From NCBI GenBank assembly GCA_030737875.1, contig CM060912.1, forward strand, positions 455,704,310 to 455,768,309: DNA of 64,000 nt. The letters are read 5' to 3'. The number at the start of each line of letters is the position of its first letter. The first letter of the stretch is position 1. The position numbers and the translations under genes are program-made. The notes under the pieces are model-generated. The model saw only the letters and a list, made by a program, of their open reading frames with translations. It was not told where the DNA came from and made no database searches. Below are positions 43,031-55,100 of this stretch, piece by piece. Origin of the DNA: Allium sativum. Taxonomy: Eukaryota > Streptophyta > Magnoliopsida > Asparagales > Amaryllidaceae.

Positions 43031-44250
43031 TATTAGCTCACGATTAATTTATTCCAAGTAATTCAATTTCAATATAAACCTAAAATATAATAGTTAATTT
43101 TGTTCGTCTTGAGAATTCCTGCATGATTTTGTTATATATTAACTAGGGATGTTGCTTATGATTTCACTTAATAACTGGTTATATCAAAGTGGATCTATAT
43201 ATGTATATATGTATTTATACGTATATATGTGTGTATAGACGCACTGTTTTTGATCATCCCCTATCCTTGTTCCTAGCTAGATCTGTACCAATGGGATCAC
43301 TGGCCACTTTTTCTTGTTAGTCGGTTGTACTATCATATGCACTTGCCCAGTACACTGATTTATGCATTTTCTTTGCCATGATGAATACATGGGGTATCAT
43401 GAATGTGTGCATTTTATATTGTGTTTATCTGTGTGTTCAAACTTATTTTCTGACCTATGGTATGTGTGATTCACACATGCATACATATATAAGTATATGT
43501 GTATGTATATGTTGAAGTTGCACTTGTCTTGACTTTCTAGCCTTAGAGACACTACCGCAGGTATACAAAATTTTATACTACCTTTACCATCACAATTTCT
43601 TTCCTCACTATTGTACTCGCGCTATGTTGACCCGACCTGATATTTGCTTTAGATTTGATCATCATGTGTGTATGCATATCCCTATGTAAATATACATGCA
43701 GAGATTAATTATTAGTACCATACTGTTTCGTTAAATCTGTACTGTTGGTGCTAGACTGTTTTGTCACCTTTGAACCCCGAAACACACATGTTGGCGGAAA
43801 ATGATTCATTTTTTGATTTTAATAGTCTGTATTCGAACCCATAACAACACACAGACACACATATGTATACATATACGCGTGTGTGTGTGTGTGTATGTAT
43901 GGATGCTTGTGTAGTTTGAATAATAGTTTCGGACCTTAAAATTCGTATGATAACTATATGTGTATATATTTGTGCAGCAAGAGGTATATATATGTATTTA
44001 TATACATGTATATATGCACTTGGACCACATGCATGTATATATATATACATATATATATCTGTGTGTGTGTGTGGGGGGGGGGGTTGTATTAATCCTTTGC
44101 AATGAAAATACACTCGATAGGCATATTGGGAAAATCTGATTTTTTTTGTCCCACCTTATTTCTGTCTGCATGGGTTGACCAGTTTAATTCGGTTATGAAA
44201 AACGTGAAACTACAATGCCATATTTTATAAACTTTGTTATAGTCACAAGC
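43031..44250. repeat. Intron-like AT-rich sequence with GT/TA microsatellites
   Basis: (GT)n at 43879-43894 and 44061-44072, the second running into a G11 tract, plus many TATATGTA blocks. No gene. It ends with the gypsy TSD caagc (44246-44250). Confidence 0.7.
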
Positions 44251-45399
44251 TGTAACACCCCACACCCGCTGAGGTCACTCGCTAAGGGAATGCCTTAGTT
44301 TTGGTGGAGTATTTTTAGTGAGTATAGAACAGAAAAATTACAACAAGACAGATATAAGTAATACTTGAAAATTTAAAACATTATTTTATTGCAGCGGAAA
44401 GTAAAACATGTTTGGTTACATCACAAAACCATAACAAGAGCCAAGTACATAATATCCATCCTGATAAAATAGAAGTACATAATCCCACTTCATAGACAAT
44501 AGCCATAATAGAAAAGATAAACCGAGCTTTACTTCTACGATCCAAGCCCCAAAAGATAGGTATAGCGGTCTGATCCAAGCCCACTAGTGCTAGGCCCACT
44601 CTGAAAACCTGAGGGTTGGGGAAAAAGATAAAAACAACGGGGTCAGACATAAGTCTGAGTGAGTCCTATAACCCTAACAATACAACCATTAAAGTAATTA
44701 GGGTATGACATAAACAAGGTACGGTACCTTTGGGGATAATGACTACACTAAGTAGCCAACTAAACACCGGATGTAATACGATAACCGAAAAGACGCATTT
44801 ATCCACCCCAGATCTCCCCACCCAAGGGTAATTCTTACACTGCACCACACCAGTTCTACCCACCAAGAGTAATTCCTACTTAAAGGTTGATCCCACTAAG
44901 TGTACTTAGTAATTTTTACCCAGTAGTTTCTTGTACCCCTACACAGGTGCCGTCTGCCCCTATCTTTACTAGGTGTACCCACTACTCCCAAGCGATCGGC
45001 TCCCTACCGTAGATACCCGTGCTGGTCCCATAAAAGGGGGTGTATCATTCCCCAAAGTGGCTACCAGATAATATCACTGTGCACGGCTTTATATCTACAC
45101 GATGCAACAACGACTTACCAATCAGCCCGGGTCCACACACGCATATGAAACCCGTTGATCCTGCGTTGCCACCGCTAACCCGTTTTGGCCACTTATAGTC
45201 AAGCCCAATATGCGTGTCCCGTCACCCGACCAGAGTCGGGCCCACAAAGATACGTTTGGGATATTGGTTGAAATGGGCCCCCACAAGCTACTACTTAAGC
45301 TTGCTATTTTTATCTAGTGCCTCCCACTTAACCCCTTTTTATAATCATGCCCCTTACATGTTAAGATTTGGTTAAGTCATCAATCATATTTCAATTGCC

Positions 45400-45620
45400 A
45401 CTAAGGGCACACACTAGATTTCCACATACCACCCAAAGCACTTACTTGATTCCCACATGCCACCCAAGGCACTTACTTAACCCTTTAATCATGTTTAATT
45501 ACATGTTCCACTTTGGTTAAGTATTCTAATCGTATTTTCTATTGCCACCCAAGGCAACCCACTAGTTTCCTCATGCCACCCGAGGCACCCCCACTAGTTA
45601 CTACATGCCACCCAAGGCAC
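45400..45620 (-). repeat. TGCCACCCAAGGCA repeat cluster in the LTR
   Basis: Six copies of (T)GCCAC(C/T)(C/A)(A/G)AGGCA(C) separated by CCACTAGTT or CTTACTTAACC-type spacers. Each is a tiny inverted repeat (TGCC...GGCA). Also present at 53320-53545. Confidence 0.75.
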
Positions 45621-45696
45621 CCACTTAACCCTCATGTCCCACTACATGCTAATTTGGTTAAGTGTTTCTTAATTAATTAAGACCGTGATCCTCATA

Positions 45697-45915
45697 AAGA
45701 CCTCTCACATTAGACTATCTTTTATGACCACTGGTTAAGCCGGTTGGGTCCGGGCAGCCTTACGTCATAACCGAGTCTAACCTCGTGTCTTTACGTTAAT
45801 CACGTATTTAGTTTGTGACTAAGACCTCTCACATTGGGCCAATCATTTGTAGCCGCTGGATGGCCGGTCGGTTCCGGGCAGACTTCCGCTACAAAAGGGT
45901 CCAACCTCGTGTCTT
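45697..45915 (-). repeat. Two tandem LTR hairpin units with compensatory stem changes
   Basis: Unit 1 is 45697-45791 and unit 2 is 45821-45915, 124 bp apart. Both have an outer stem AAGAC/GTCTT, a conserved GCCGG-N6-CCGGGC tip, and two middle stems. In unit 1 the stems are TTAGACT/AGTCTAA and TTATGAC/GTCATAA. In unit 2 the same positions are TTGGGCC/GGTCCAA (one G-U) and TTTGTAGC/GCTACAAA. Both sides of each stem changed while pairing was kept. The pair recurs in the other LTR at 53622-53840. Confidence 0.75.
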
Positions 45916-46259
45916 AGTTGATTAATTACTCCTAATTAATCACCCCCACAATTAATTATCCCTAATTAATTACACATTTTTCATAACATGGGTAGACCTA
46001 ACTCAATAGGTAAATTCCCATGGGGTAGACCTAACTCAATAGGTAAATTCCCACTTATGTTAATTTATTTTTATGGTATGCTTAATCATACCCAATCATA
46101 CTTTTATTAACATATTTATTACCCCATCGTTCCCCACGTAAATCGTTCTCATTTCACGACATAATAAAGGGAAAGATCCATCACAAATATCATGGGTTTA
46201 GCATATAACTTTGTCATGGGTTAAGAGGATGTCAACTTGCATATATGAGCATATATTAA

Positions 46260-47350
46260 CCCAACTACATTTAACCCAAACTTGCACATTATCATACACA
46301 TGATTTGCATAACACGTTGCATATGAGCTTGCATATTATCATACACATATCTTGCATAACATGTTGAACTTGTATATAAGCATTCTCATAACTTGCATAA
46401 CATGTTAAACATGCATTTAAGCATACACATAACTTGCATAAGTATTCACATACTTGCATAAGCATTCACATACTTGCATAAGCATTCACATACTTGCATA
46501 TCACATTAAACTTGCATTTAAGCATATACATAACTTGCATAAGTATTCACATACTTGCATAAGCATTCATTGCATAAGCATTCACATACTTGCATATCAC
46601 ATTAAACTTGCATTTAAGCATATACATAACTTGCATAAGTATTCACATACTTGCATAAGCATTCACATACTTGCATAAGCATTCACATACTTGCATATCA
46701 CATTAAACTTGCATTTAAGCATATACATAACTTGCATAACATCATGCACATAACTTACATAATCTCATAAACTTAATCTTGCATAACACCATGCACATAA
46801 CTTGCATACCCTCATACACATAACTTGCATATGAGCTTGCATAACAACATGCACATAACTTACATAACATCATGCACATAACTTGCATAACATGTTGAGA
46901 TTGCATATATGACTTGCATCTTAAAGGAGGGTAAACATGCATAGCATATAAAGGTGTCATCTTGCATATGTATGCATCACATTTAAAAGGGTAAACTTAT
47001 ATGTCATGATTTATGCATAATACCAAACACTTAACATGCATAAAACCACTTACTTAGCATGCATAGAATCAATTACTTATTATGCATAAACACACCACTT
47101 AACTTGCATAAACCCAAACACTTAGCATGCATACAATCAAATACTTAGCATGCATAACACCAAATACTTAGCATGCATAAAATCACATGCATAACTTGCA
47201 TATCATGTTACATATAACTTGCATATACTCTCACATATAGTTTGCATAACATGTTACATATGCATAAATGTTCACATAATGTTTTGCATCATAAAACATG
47301 GCATTAGACTTGCATATAACATAAAACTTGCAAATCACATATCATACAAA
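46260..47350 (-). repeat. TGCATA-rich tandem repeat region with 101-bp higher-order units
   Basis: Dense CTTGCATA and CATGCATA (RY-like) motifs. A higher-order unit starting near TCACATTAAACTTGCATTTA recurs at 46501, 46597 and 46698 (spacing 96 and 101). In the other LTR it recurs at 54426, 54527 and 54628 (101 and 101), a clean 101-bp period. The 96-bp spacing reflects a small deletion near 46569. Confidence 0.9.
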
Positions 47351-47615
47351 CTTGCATAAACATATTTATCCACAAACATAGCCATGTCTTATCACATCCT
47401 ACCATAATCAATTTAACAATTGATTATTAAAGCCATAGAAACTCACCAAACTAAGATTAGCAAACTTATGAAGTAAAACTAGTTGCCAAATAAGAAGAAG
47501 AAGATGATTAGCTTGCAACTCTCTTCATTGATTTGTGGAGGCCATGATCAAGTTTCATTTTGCCATAGTTTAGTTACAAGATCTAATTATGAATGAATTA
47601 GGGTAGGGTTAGGGT

Positions 47616-47833
47616 CTTATTTATAGGATTAGGTAGTGTTTTAGGCCCTTAGATTAACCCTAGATTAGTTTAGGTCCGTCAGATTTAGGAAATCTCTAGA
47701 ACCCAGCCCTCCAAGCCAGCCTAAAACCCAACCTGGTGCACCCAGGCTCTCTGGACGCTGCGCCCCTGTCGACAGGCAAGTCGACAGGCAAGTCGACACC
47801 CCTGTCGACAGGCCTGTCGACACCCCTGTCGAC
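47616..47833 (-). promoter_or_regulatory. LTR promoter: TATA box and 12-bp-period GTCGAC palindromes
   Basis: GTCGAC occurs at 47768, 47780, 47792, 47804, 47816 and 47828, exactly every 12 bp, mostly as the palindrome CCTGTCGACAGG. The other LTR has five copies (55698-55751). A TATA box (CCTATAAATAAG on minus, 47616-47627) lies about 140 bp downstream on the coding strand. This is the likely U3 promoter. Confidence 0.75.
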
Positions 47834-48110
47834 ATGGTTAGGGCGGGAAGCTTCCCGCCTACCCCCGCTGGTTCTAATTTGAAATCCTAATTTAAATTTC
47901 TAAATCTGTTTTAAGCTTTAATTTTTCTGCAAACTTCATTGGGCCATAACCGGGCCATACGGACTCCGATTCTCGAAAACTCGGACTCTATTTCGCGTAT
48001 TTTTCCGAGACGAACGCAATGACGCAGCACGTTACCCCAATTCCCACATCTGAGATTATTTATCCTGAAATTAGTGAATTTTAGTATTAACTAAAATTCG
48101 GGGTGTTACA

Positions 48111-48124
48111 TTCTCCCCTCCTTA
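48111..48124 (-). other. Polypurine tract of the young gypsy element
   Basis: On minus AAGGAGGGGAGAA abuts the start of the 3' LTR, where plus-strand DNA synthesis is primed. Confidence 0.85.
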
Positions 48125-48628
48125 AAGGATTTCGTCCCCGAAATCTCTAAGCTAAGGAGAATGCATATCCTACCATCCAAACAATCATCTACTCAAACCA
48201 TCAACCACGGGCATCCATTGTCCTTAAAACAATTTCTAATGATGTATGAGCATATGCAAAAAGTGTGTGTATATGTTCCCTATCTAATGTATGAACATAT
48301 GCAAACCATGATAGTGCCATGCATCCATTATGTATGCGAGAGAACCCTATCGACACATACAATATCTACATGAGTGCACAATCATTCACCAAAATGCATC
48401 ATCCATATGATAACACAATCATTATACATCCATAAGATAGCTTCCTACATACAATTTTATGCAATATGCAATATGAAGTGATTGAACCGATCTAGTGCCT
48501 AGAGTGTGTGTATATGCATCCACGAGCAACCACTAGCAAACACTTGCATCCACTTGCATCCATCATACATAACATGTCTCAAACACATGTTTCAACCATA
48601 GGACTATCCTATCTGAAGGTCAAAGGTA

Positions 48629-49022
48629 CTAACGAGAGGACATACTAAGGATAAGATAAGCACAAGATATGCGATGAAGGAGAAGCAAAAGGACATACCC
48701 TCCGAAAGAAAAAGGGTACCTCGAACGCATCCTCGCTTCCGTCTCCCAGGTAGCATCGCTCTCTTCATCTCCCCTTCGTACTTTGACTAGTTGAACCTCT
48801 CTGTTTCTTAACTTCCAACTCTCTGACCCAAGGATGCAAGTAGGAGCTCGTCGAATCGTCGCATCACGCTCTACTTCCACTTCTCTAAGCAGGCTCGGCT
48901 CTACCGCCTCTGCGGTCTCATGTAGGAACTTCCTCAAATGTAACACATGGAATATATCATGTACACCACTAAGCCTGTCGGCAACTCCACTCTATATGTC
49001 ATCTGTCCAATCCTTTCCTTAA
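48629..49022 (-). pseudogene. Young gypsy element: integrase C-terminus and chromodomain
   Basis: Minus-strand frame 48946-48629 reads HLRKFLHETAEAVEPSLL, a linker with EVEVERDATIRRAP, then the chromodomain block KLRNREVQLVKVRRGDEESD and ATWETEARMRSRYPFSF. Tekay-type chromodomain position and motif. The join to the GPY module upstream (about 48950-49150) is frameshifted. Confidence 0.88.
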
Positions 49023-50045
49023 TAGGAAACGGCCCAACAAACCTTGGTACTCACTTCCAAAGTGAACCACATTCCGTAACGGAGATACCTTGATAAAAAA
49101 ACATGTCCTAATATCAAACTCTAGCTCTGTTCCCCTCTTGTCCGCATACGATTTATGTTTATCTTGCGCCGCTTTCCTCCTTCTTCGAATCAAATCAATC
49201 TTTTCCCGAAGTCTTTCTAACCTTATCGGCCCAAGCAAGATCTCATCCGTAGATTCCCACCAACGTGTAGGTGATCGACAAGGCCTTTCATAAAGAGCTT
49301 CGAAAGGTGCCATACCAATACTGGACTGAAAGCTGTTATTATATGCGAACTCCACCAATGGAAGATGTTCTTCCCATGTACCTCCAAAATCTAAGATACA
49401 AAGCCTCAAAAGGTCTTCTAGGACATGATTCACCCTCTCGGTCTGGCCGTCCGTCTGAGGATGATATGCGGTACTCAAACACAACTGAGTCCCTACCGCC
49501 TCTTGCAAACTCTTCTAAAAACTCTCTAGTGAAGATAGGATCTCTATCACTCACTATGCTAGAGGGTACCCCATGCGATCTAACTATCTCTCGAAGATAT
49601 ACAGAAGCTGGCCATGGAGCGGTCCTCTTGCTCTTCACGGGTATGAAATGGGCGCTCTTAGTAAGTCTGTCTACCACCACCCAAATTCCCGTATTGCCCT
49701 TTCTTGATCTGGGTAACCCGTCAATAAAATCCATCGAGACGCTATCCCACTTCCATTGCGGAACTTCTAATGGGTGAAACAACCCATCTGGTTTCTTTTG
49801 CTCCGCCTTCACTTGTTAGCACACCAAGCATCGAGCGACATACTCGGCCACATCTTTCTTCATACCGGCCCAGAAGAAAACCCTCTTCATGTCTTGGTAC
49901 ATCTTGTCCCCACCGGGATGAATGGTCATCCTAGAACGGTGTGCATCATCAAGAATAACCTTCCTCAAACCCTCGTCTTGAGGTACACAACGTCTACCGT
50001 CTCTACGCAAACACCCCCTATCGTCTAGGGTGTACCTACTCAAAT
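49000..50045 (-). pseudogene. Young gypsy element: integrase
   Basis: The HHCC domain (50043-49816) is complete: HRSRMTIHPGGDKMYQDM, FFWAGMKKDVAEYVARCLVC; a TAG follows. The core is in 49812-49339: KWDSVSMDFIDGLPRSRKG (first Asp), [30 protein letters not shown] (second Asp), then a frameshift. The Glu block ([18 protein letters not shown]) is in frame 49508-48999. The three catalytic residues survive but in two frames. Confidence 0.9.
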
Positions 50046-51235
50046 GGCTGGACGACTTCCCCCCTTATGAGCTTCTCTACCAACTCAACCAACTGTGGGT
50101 CGTCCCTCTGTGCTCTTCCAATCCGCCCCAAAAGAGTAGGTCTAACCTCCAAGGAGGCTAGCAAACCGGGTACAAAGTCAACGGAAGGTCTAAAGTCAAA
50201 CTTAGAAATAAACTCTAAGCTCCGTCGTTCAACGAACAATAAACTCAAGGACAACCTTTTTCTACTTAAGGCGTCCGCTACCATGTTTCCCTAGCCATGG
50301 GTATATGCTATCTCAAACTCATAGGATGCTAAAAATCCCATCCAAAATCATCACAACTGTCCATCTCTCACGCAGACCACCCTAGTCGAACTCGACATCC
50401 CCCAAATGCAAGCCCCAAAGGCCTAAACCAATATCAGACAAACACCCAAGGGATATCTCCTTCGAGTTCAGGCGACCTACGTGAGATGATACTAGTAAAA
50501 ATGGCTAATCAATTAAGCCTTTAACCAACTTTGGATGTCCTCGCCAGTCTCGCTCCAAAACCACCGTTTCCCATAACTGGCTTTGCTCACCCCATTGAGC
50601 ACATACGAAAACTTATTTCGCTCCTAGAAAAGACCAAGATGTCATTCTCAAAGTCCATCACGAACTTATTTAGGTACTCCCTGAACACCCTTCCCATCAA
50701 ATCAACAAAGTATGCGGGGGCGTTCGTCAAACCAAATGGCATCACCAGCCATTCATAAAAAAAATCATCCGGAGTCCTAAAGGTAGTCTTCTCTATACTA
50801 TCCTCAGTCACTCTTAACTGATGAAACCTCGTGGCTAAGTCCTACTACATAAATACTGAGGCGCCACCCAACTGATCAAAGAGATCATCAATCCTCGGCA
50901 ATGGGTGTCTATTCTTCTTTGTGAATTTATTTAGTTCTCTTTAGCCTACACAAAGTCTGAGAGACCCATCCGCCTTCGTGACAAAAACTACTGTAGCACC
51001 TCAATCCGATATACTTCGTCTTATGAACCCCTTCTCAAGCAAATCGCCTACTTACTTATGGAGTTCCCTCCTCTCACGAGGAGCCATGTGGCACACTGGC
51101 CAAGATACTGGTTTAGCATTATCCACCAGGTATATTCGGAAGTCAATCTCCCGCTTCGGAGGTAAGCCCTTCACCACCTCACACACATCCGAGTATTCCC
51201 GGACCGCTCTAACTGATCGCAAATTCTAGACCGAC
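50036..51235 (-). pseudogene. Young gypsy element: reverse transcriptase and RNase H, dead
   Basis: RT blocks read in pieces on minus from about 51230 to 50530, including TPDDFFYEWLVMPFGLTNAP (50760). The active-site box is FVMDFENDILVFS (about 50640): the double Asp of the catalytic motif is gone, replaced by Glu-Asn-Asp. RNase H is heavily reduced between 50530 and 50290. The linker MVADALSRKRLSLSLLFVE leads to integrase. Many stops; no active RT is possible. Confidence 0.88.
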
Positions 51236-51800
51236 GTGTCAAGCGATTCTAGATAACTTAGCATAACAGATTCTATGGGATTACAAGAGATCTCGAGAGT
51301 GTTACCTAAGTGGGTCATAAGCCTAACAACTCTCCCTACAAAATCAAGAACGGCACCTCTACTGGATAACCAGTCCATGCCCAAAACTAGCCCATAGCCC
51401 GTGAAGCCCAACAAGCATCACATCTAAACTCAACGCTAAGTATAGAAACTTTCAAACCCAAACACATCATGGAGCCCAATTGGGTTTGAAACAACTAAGG
51501 GATCATCTACCAAACTGGTGTCTAAGTGCAGTGACTCAACTAACAATGATGAGATAAACGAACTCGATGCGTCAGAATTAAATAAAGTTCGAACCGGATA
51601 ATAAAGTAATCCAAATTCCAACCTAGACGGTCCTATCCCCATCTGGTACCCTAGTCGTGAGGGAATACAACTACCCTCCAGAAGATTCCATACCTTGCCC
51701 TTGCTTCTTTGGACAATCCTAATAAGGTGTCCTATTCCTCCCAAATGGATAACTACTTCTTCCCTATTCTCCACTCGTAACCTCCCACCAATGAGGTTTC
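51226..51800 (-). pseudogene. Young gypsy element: protease remnant
   Basis: Frame 51774-51436 ends with the retropepsin region, but the catalytic D-S/T-G is replaced (LFNSDASSSFISS). It continues VDDPLVVSNPIG. Frame 51414-51226 holds GYGLVLGMDWLSSRGAVLD, the C-terminal protease block. Separated by a frameshift near 51425. Confidence 0.88.
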
Positions 51801-52154
51801 ATCCTTCATTAACCAAACAACTATTTGAGCCTTCCTCTCATCGTCTATCCAATAGATACCTACCAGTCCTCCTCCTTCTTAAACCAACTTCTAATCCGAC
51901 TAACGTCTAAGTCCCTTGAAGTGGTTTTCCATCCTTATCTATCTTAGAAAGATCATCTATACGCGGAGGGGAAACTCAAAATGAGAGAAAGGAAGAGATT
52001 CAAAACGGAGAATTCGAAAGATAAAGATATGGCTATCGGGGATTATGCTTTTCTTTCAAAAACTTTTCTCTTAAAAGACATGTTTTTGAAAATACTCCTT
52101 TCCAAAAATATTCTTAGAAAATAATTTTTCTAAAAATTTTATCTGTTCTGGTAA
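51800..52154 (-). other. Region where gag should be: no gag found
   Basis: Between the primer site and protease there are only about 380 bp instead of the 1 kb or more that gag needs. No capsid motif or zinc knuckle is visible. Confidence 0.75.
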
Positions 52155-52172
52155 CCTTAAGCTCTGATACCA
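52155..52172 (-). other. Primer binding site, tRNA-Met type
   Basis: On minus TGGTATCAGAGCTTAAGG begins 2 bp after the LTR end, a perfect initiator-Met site. It confirms minus orientation. Confidence 0.92.
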
Positions 52173-52174
52173 CG

Positions 52175-55100
52175 TGTAACACCCCACACCCGCTGAGGTC
52201 ACTCGCTAAGGGAATGCCTTAGTTTTGGTGGAGTATTTTTAGTGAGTATAGAACAGAAAAATTACAACAAGACAGATATAAGTAATACTTGAAAATTTAA
52301 AACATTATTTTATTGCAGCGGAAAGTAAAACATGTTTGGTTACATCACAAAACCATAACAAGAGCCAAGTACATAATATCCATCCTGATAAAATAGAAGT
52401 ACATAATCCCACTTCATAGACAATAGCCATAATAGAAAAGATAAACCGAGCTTTACTTCTACGATCCAAGCCCCAAAAGATAGGTATAGCGGTCTGATCC
52501 AAGCCCACTAGTGCTAGGCCCACTCTGAAAACCTGAGGGTTGGGGAAAAAGATAAAAACAACGGGGTCAGACATAAGTCTGAGTGAGTCCTATAACCCTA
52601 ACAATACAACCATTAAAGTAATTAGGGTATGACATAAATAAGGTACGGTACCTTTGGGGATAATGACTACACTAAGTAGCCAACTAAACACCGGATGTAC
52701 TACGATAACCGAAAAGACGCATTTATCCACCCCAGATCTCCCCACCCAAGGGTAATTCTTACACTGCACAACACCAGTTCTACCCACCAAGAGTAATTCC
52801 TACTTAAAGGTTGATCCCACTAAGTGTACTTAGTAATTTTTACCCAGTAGTTTCTTGTACCCCTACACAGGTGCCGTCTGCCCCTATCTTTACTAGGTGT
52901 ACCCACTACTCCCAAGCGATCGGCTCCCTACCGTAGATACCCGTGCTGGTCCCACAAAAGGGGGTGTATCATTCCCCAAAGTGGCTACCAGATAATATCA
53001 CTGTGCACGGCTTTATATCTACACGATGCAACAACGACTTACCAATCAGCCCGGGTCCACACACGCATATGAAACCCGTTGATCCTGCGTTGCCACCGCT
53101 AACCCGTTTTGGCCACTTATAGTCAAGCCCAATATGCGTGTCCCGTCACCCGACCAGAGTCGGGCCCACAAAGATACGTTTGGGATATTGGTTGAAATGG
53201 GCCCCCACAAGCTACTACTTAAGCTTGCTATTTTTATCTAGTGCCTCCCACTTAACCCCTTTTTATAATCATGCCCCCTTACATGTTAAGATTTGGTTAA
53301 GTCATCAATCATATTTCAATTGCCACTAAGGGCACCCACTAGATTTCCACATGCCACCCAAAGCACTTACTTGATTCCCACATGCCACCCAAGGCACTTA
53401 CTTAACCCTTTAATCATGTTTAATTACATGTTCCACTTTGGTTAAGTATTCTAATCGTATTTTCTATTGCCACCCAAGGCAACCCACTAGTTTCCTCATG
53501 CCACCCGAGGCACCCCCACTAGTTACTACATGCCACCCAAGGCACCCACTTAACCCTCATGTCCCACTACATGCTAATTTGGTTAAGTGTTTCTTAATTA
53601 ATTAAGACCGTGATCCTCATAAAGACCTCTCACATTAGACTATCTTTTATGACCACTGGTTAAGCCGGTTGGGTCCGGGCAGCCTTACGTCATAACCGAG
53701 TCTAACCTCGTGTCTTTACGTTAATCACGTATTTAGTTTGTGACTAAGACCTCTCACATTGGGCCAATCATTTGTAGCCGCTGGATGGCCGGTCGGTTCC
53801 GGGCAGACTTCCGCTACAAAAGGGTCCAACCTCGTGTCTTAGTTGATTAATTACTCCTAATTAATCACCCCCACAATTAATTGTCCCTAATTAATTACAC
53901 ATTTTTCATAACATGGGTAGACCTAACTCAATAGGTAAATTCCCATGGGGTAGACCTAACTCAATAGGTAAATTCCCACTTATGTTAATTTATTTTTATG
54001 GTATGTTTAATCATACCCAATCATACTTTTATTAACATATTTATTACCCCATCGTTCCCCACGTAAATCGTTCTCATTTCACGACATAATAAAGGGAAAG
54101 ATCCATCACAAATATCATGGGTTTAGCATATAACTTTGTCATGGGTTAAGAGGATGTCAACTTGCATATATGAGCATATATTAACCCAACTACATTTAAC
54201 CCAAACTTGCACATTATCATACACATGATTTGCATAACACGTTGCATATGAGCTTGCATATTATCATACACATATCTTGCATAACATGTTGAACTTGTAT
54301 ATAAGCATTCTCATAACTTGCATAACATGTTAAACATGCATTTAAGCATACACATAACTTGCATAAGTATTCACATACTTGCATAAGCATTCACATACTT
54401 GCATAAGCATTCACATACTTGCATATCACATTAAACTTGCATTTAAGCATATACATAACTTGCATAAGTATTCACATACTTGCATAAGCATTCACATACT
54501 TGCATAAGCATTCACATACTTGCATATCACATTAAACTTGCATTTAAGCATATACATAACTTGCATAAGTATTCACATACTTGCATAAGCATTCACATAC
54601 TTGCATAAGCATTCACATACTTGCATATCACATTAAACTTGCATTTAAGCATATACATAACTTGCATAACATCATGCACATAACTTACATAATCTCATAA
54701 ACTTAATCTTGCATAACACCATGCACATAACTTGCATACCCTCATACACATAACTTGCATATGAACTTGCATAACAACATGCACATAACTTACATAACAT
54801 CATGCACATAACTTGCATAACATGTTGAGCTTGCATATATGACTTGCATCTTAAAGGAGGGTAAACATGCATAGCATATAAAGGTGTCATCTTGCATATG
54901 TATGCATCACATTTAAAAGGGTAAACTTATATGTCATGATTTATGCATAATACCAAACACTTAACATGCATAAAACCACTTACTTAGCATGCATAGAATC
55001 AATTACTTATTATGCATAAACACACCACTTAACTTGCATAAACCCAAACACTTAGCATGCATACAATCAAATACTTAGCATGCATAACACCAAATACTTA

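Larger units (their letters stand above)
44251..48110 (-). repeat. 3' LTR of the 44.3-56.0 kb gypsy element
   Basis: On minus it runs TGTAACACCCCGAATTTTAG to GGTGTGGGGTGTTACA. From the U3 end it contains six GTCGAC palindromes (47768-47833), a TATA box (47616-47627), a TGCATA-rich tandem region (46260-47350), two paired hairpin units (45697-45915), TGCCACCCAAGGCAC units (45400-45620) and a 33-bp duplication (45990-46052). Open frames within it are chance products of repeats. Confidence 0.95.

Noticed and set aside
46454..46960. Open frames of 72-74 codons with His/Ile or Met/Cys/Tyr repeats
   Set aside because: Translations of the TGCATA tandem repeat; the same repeat exists in both LTRs.
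46260..47840. Regular repeats (101 bp and 12 bp) resembling a CRISPR-like array
   Set aside because: Plant LTR context, units are contiguous tandem repeats without unique spacers, no cas genes.
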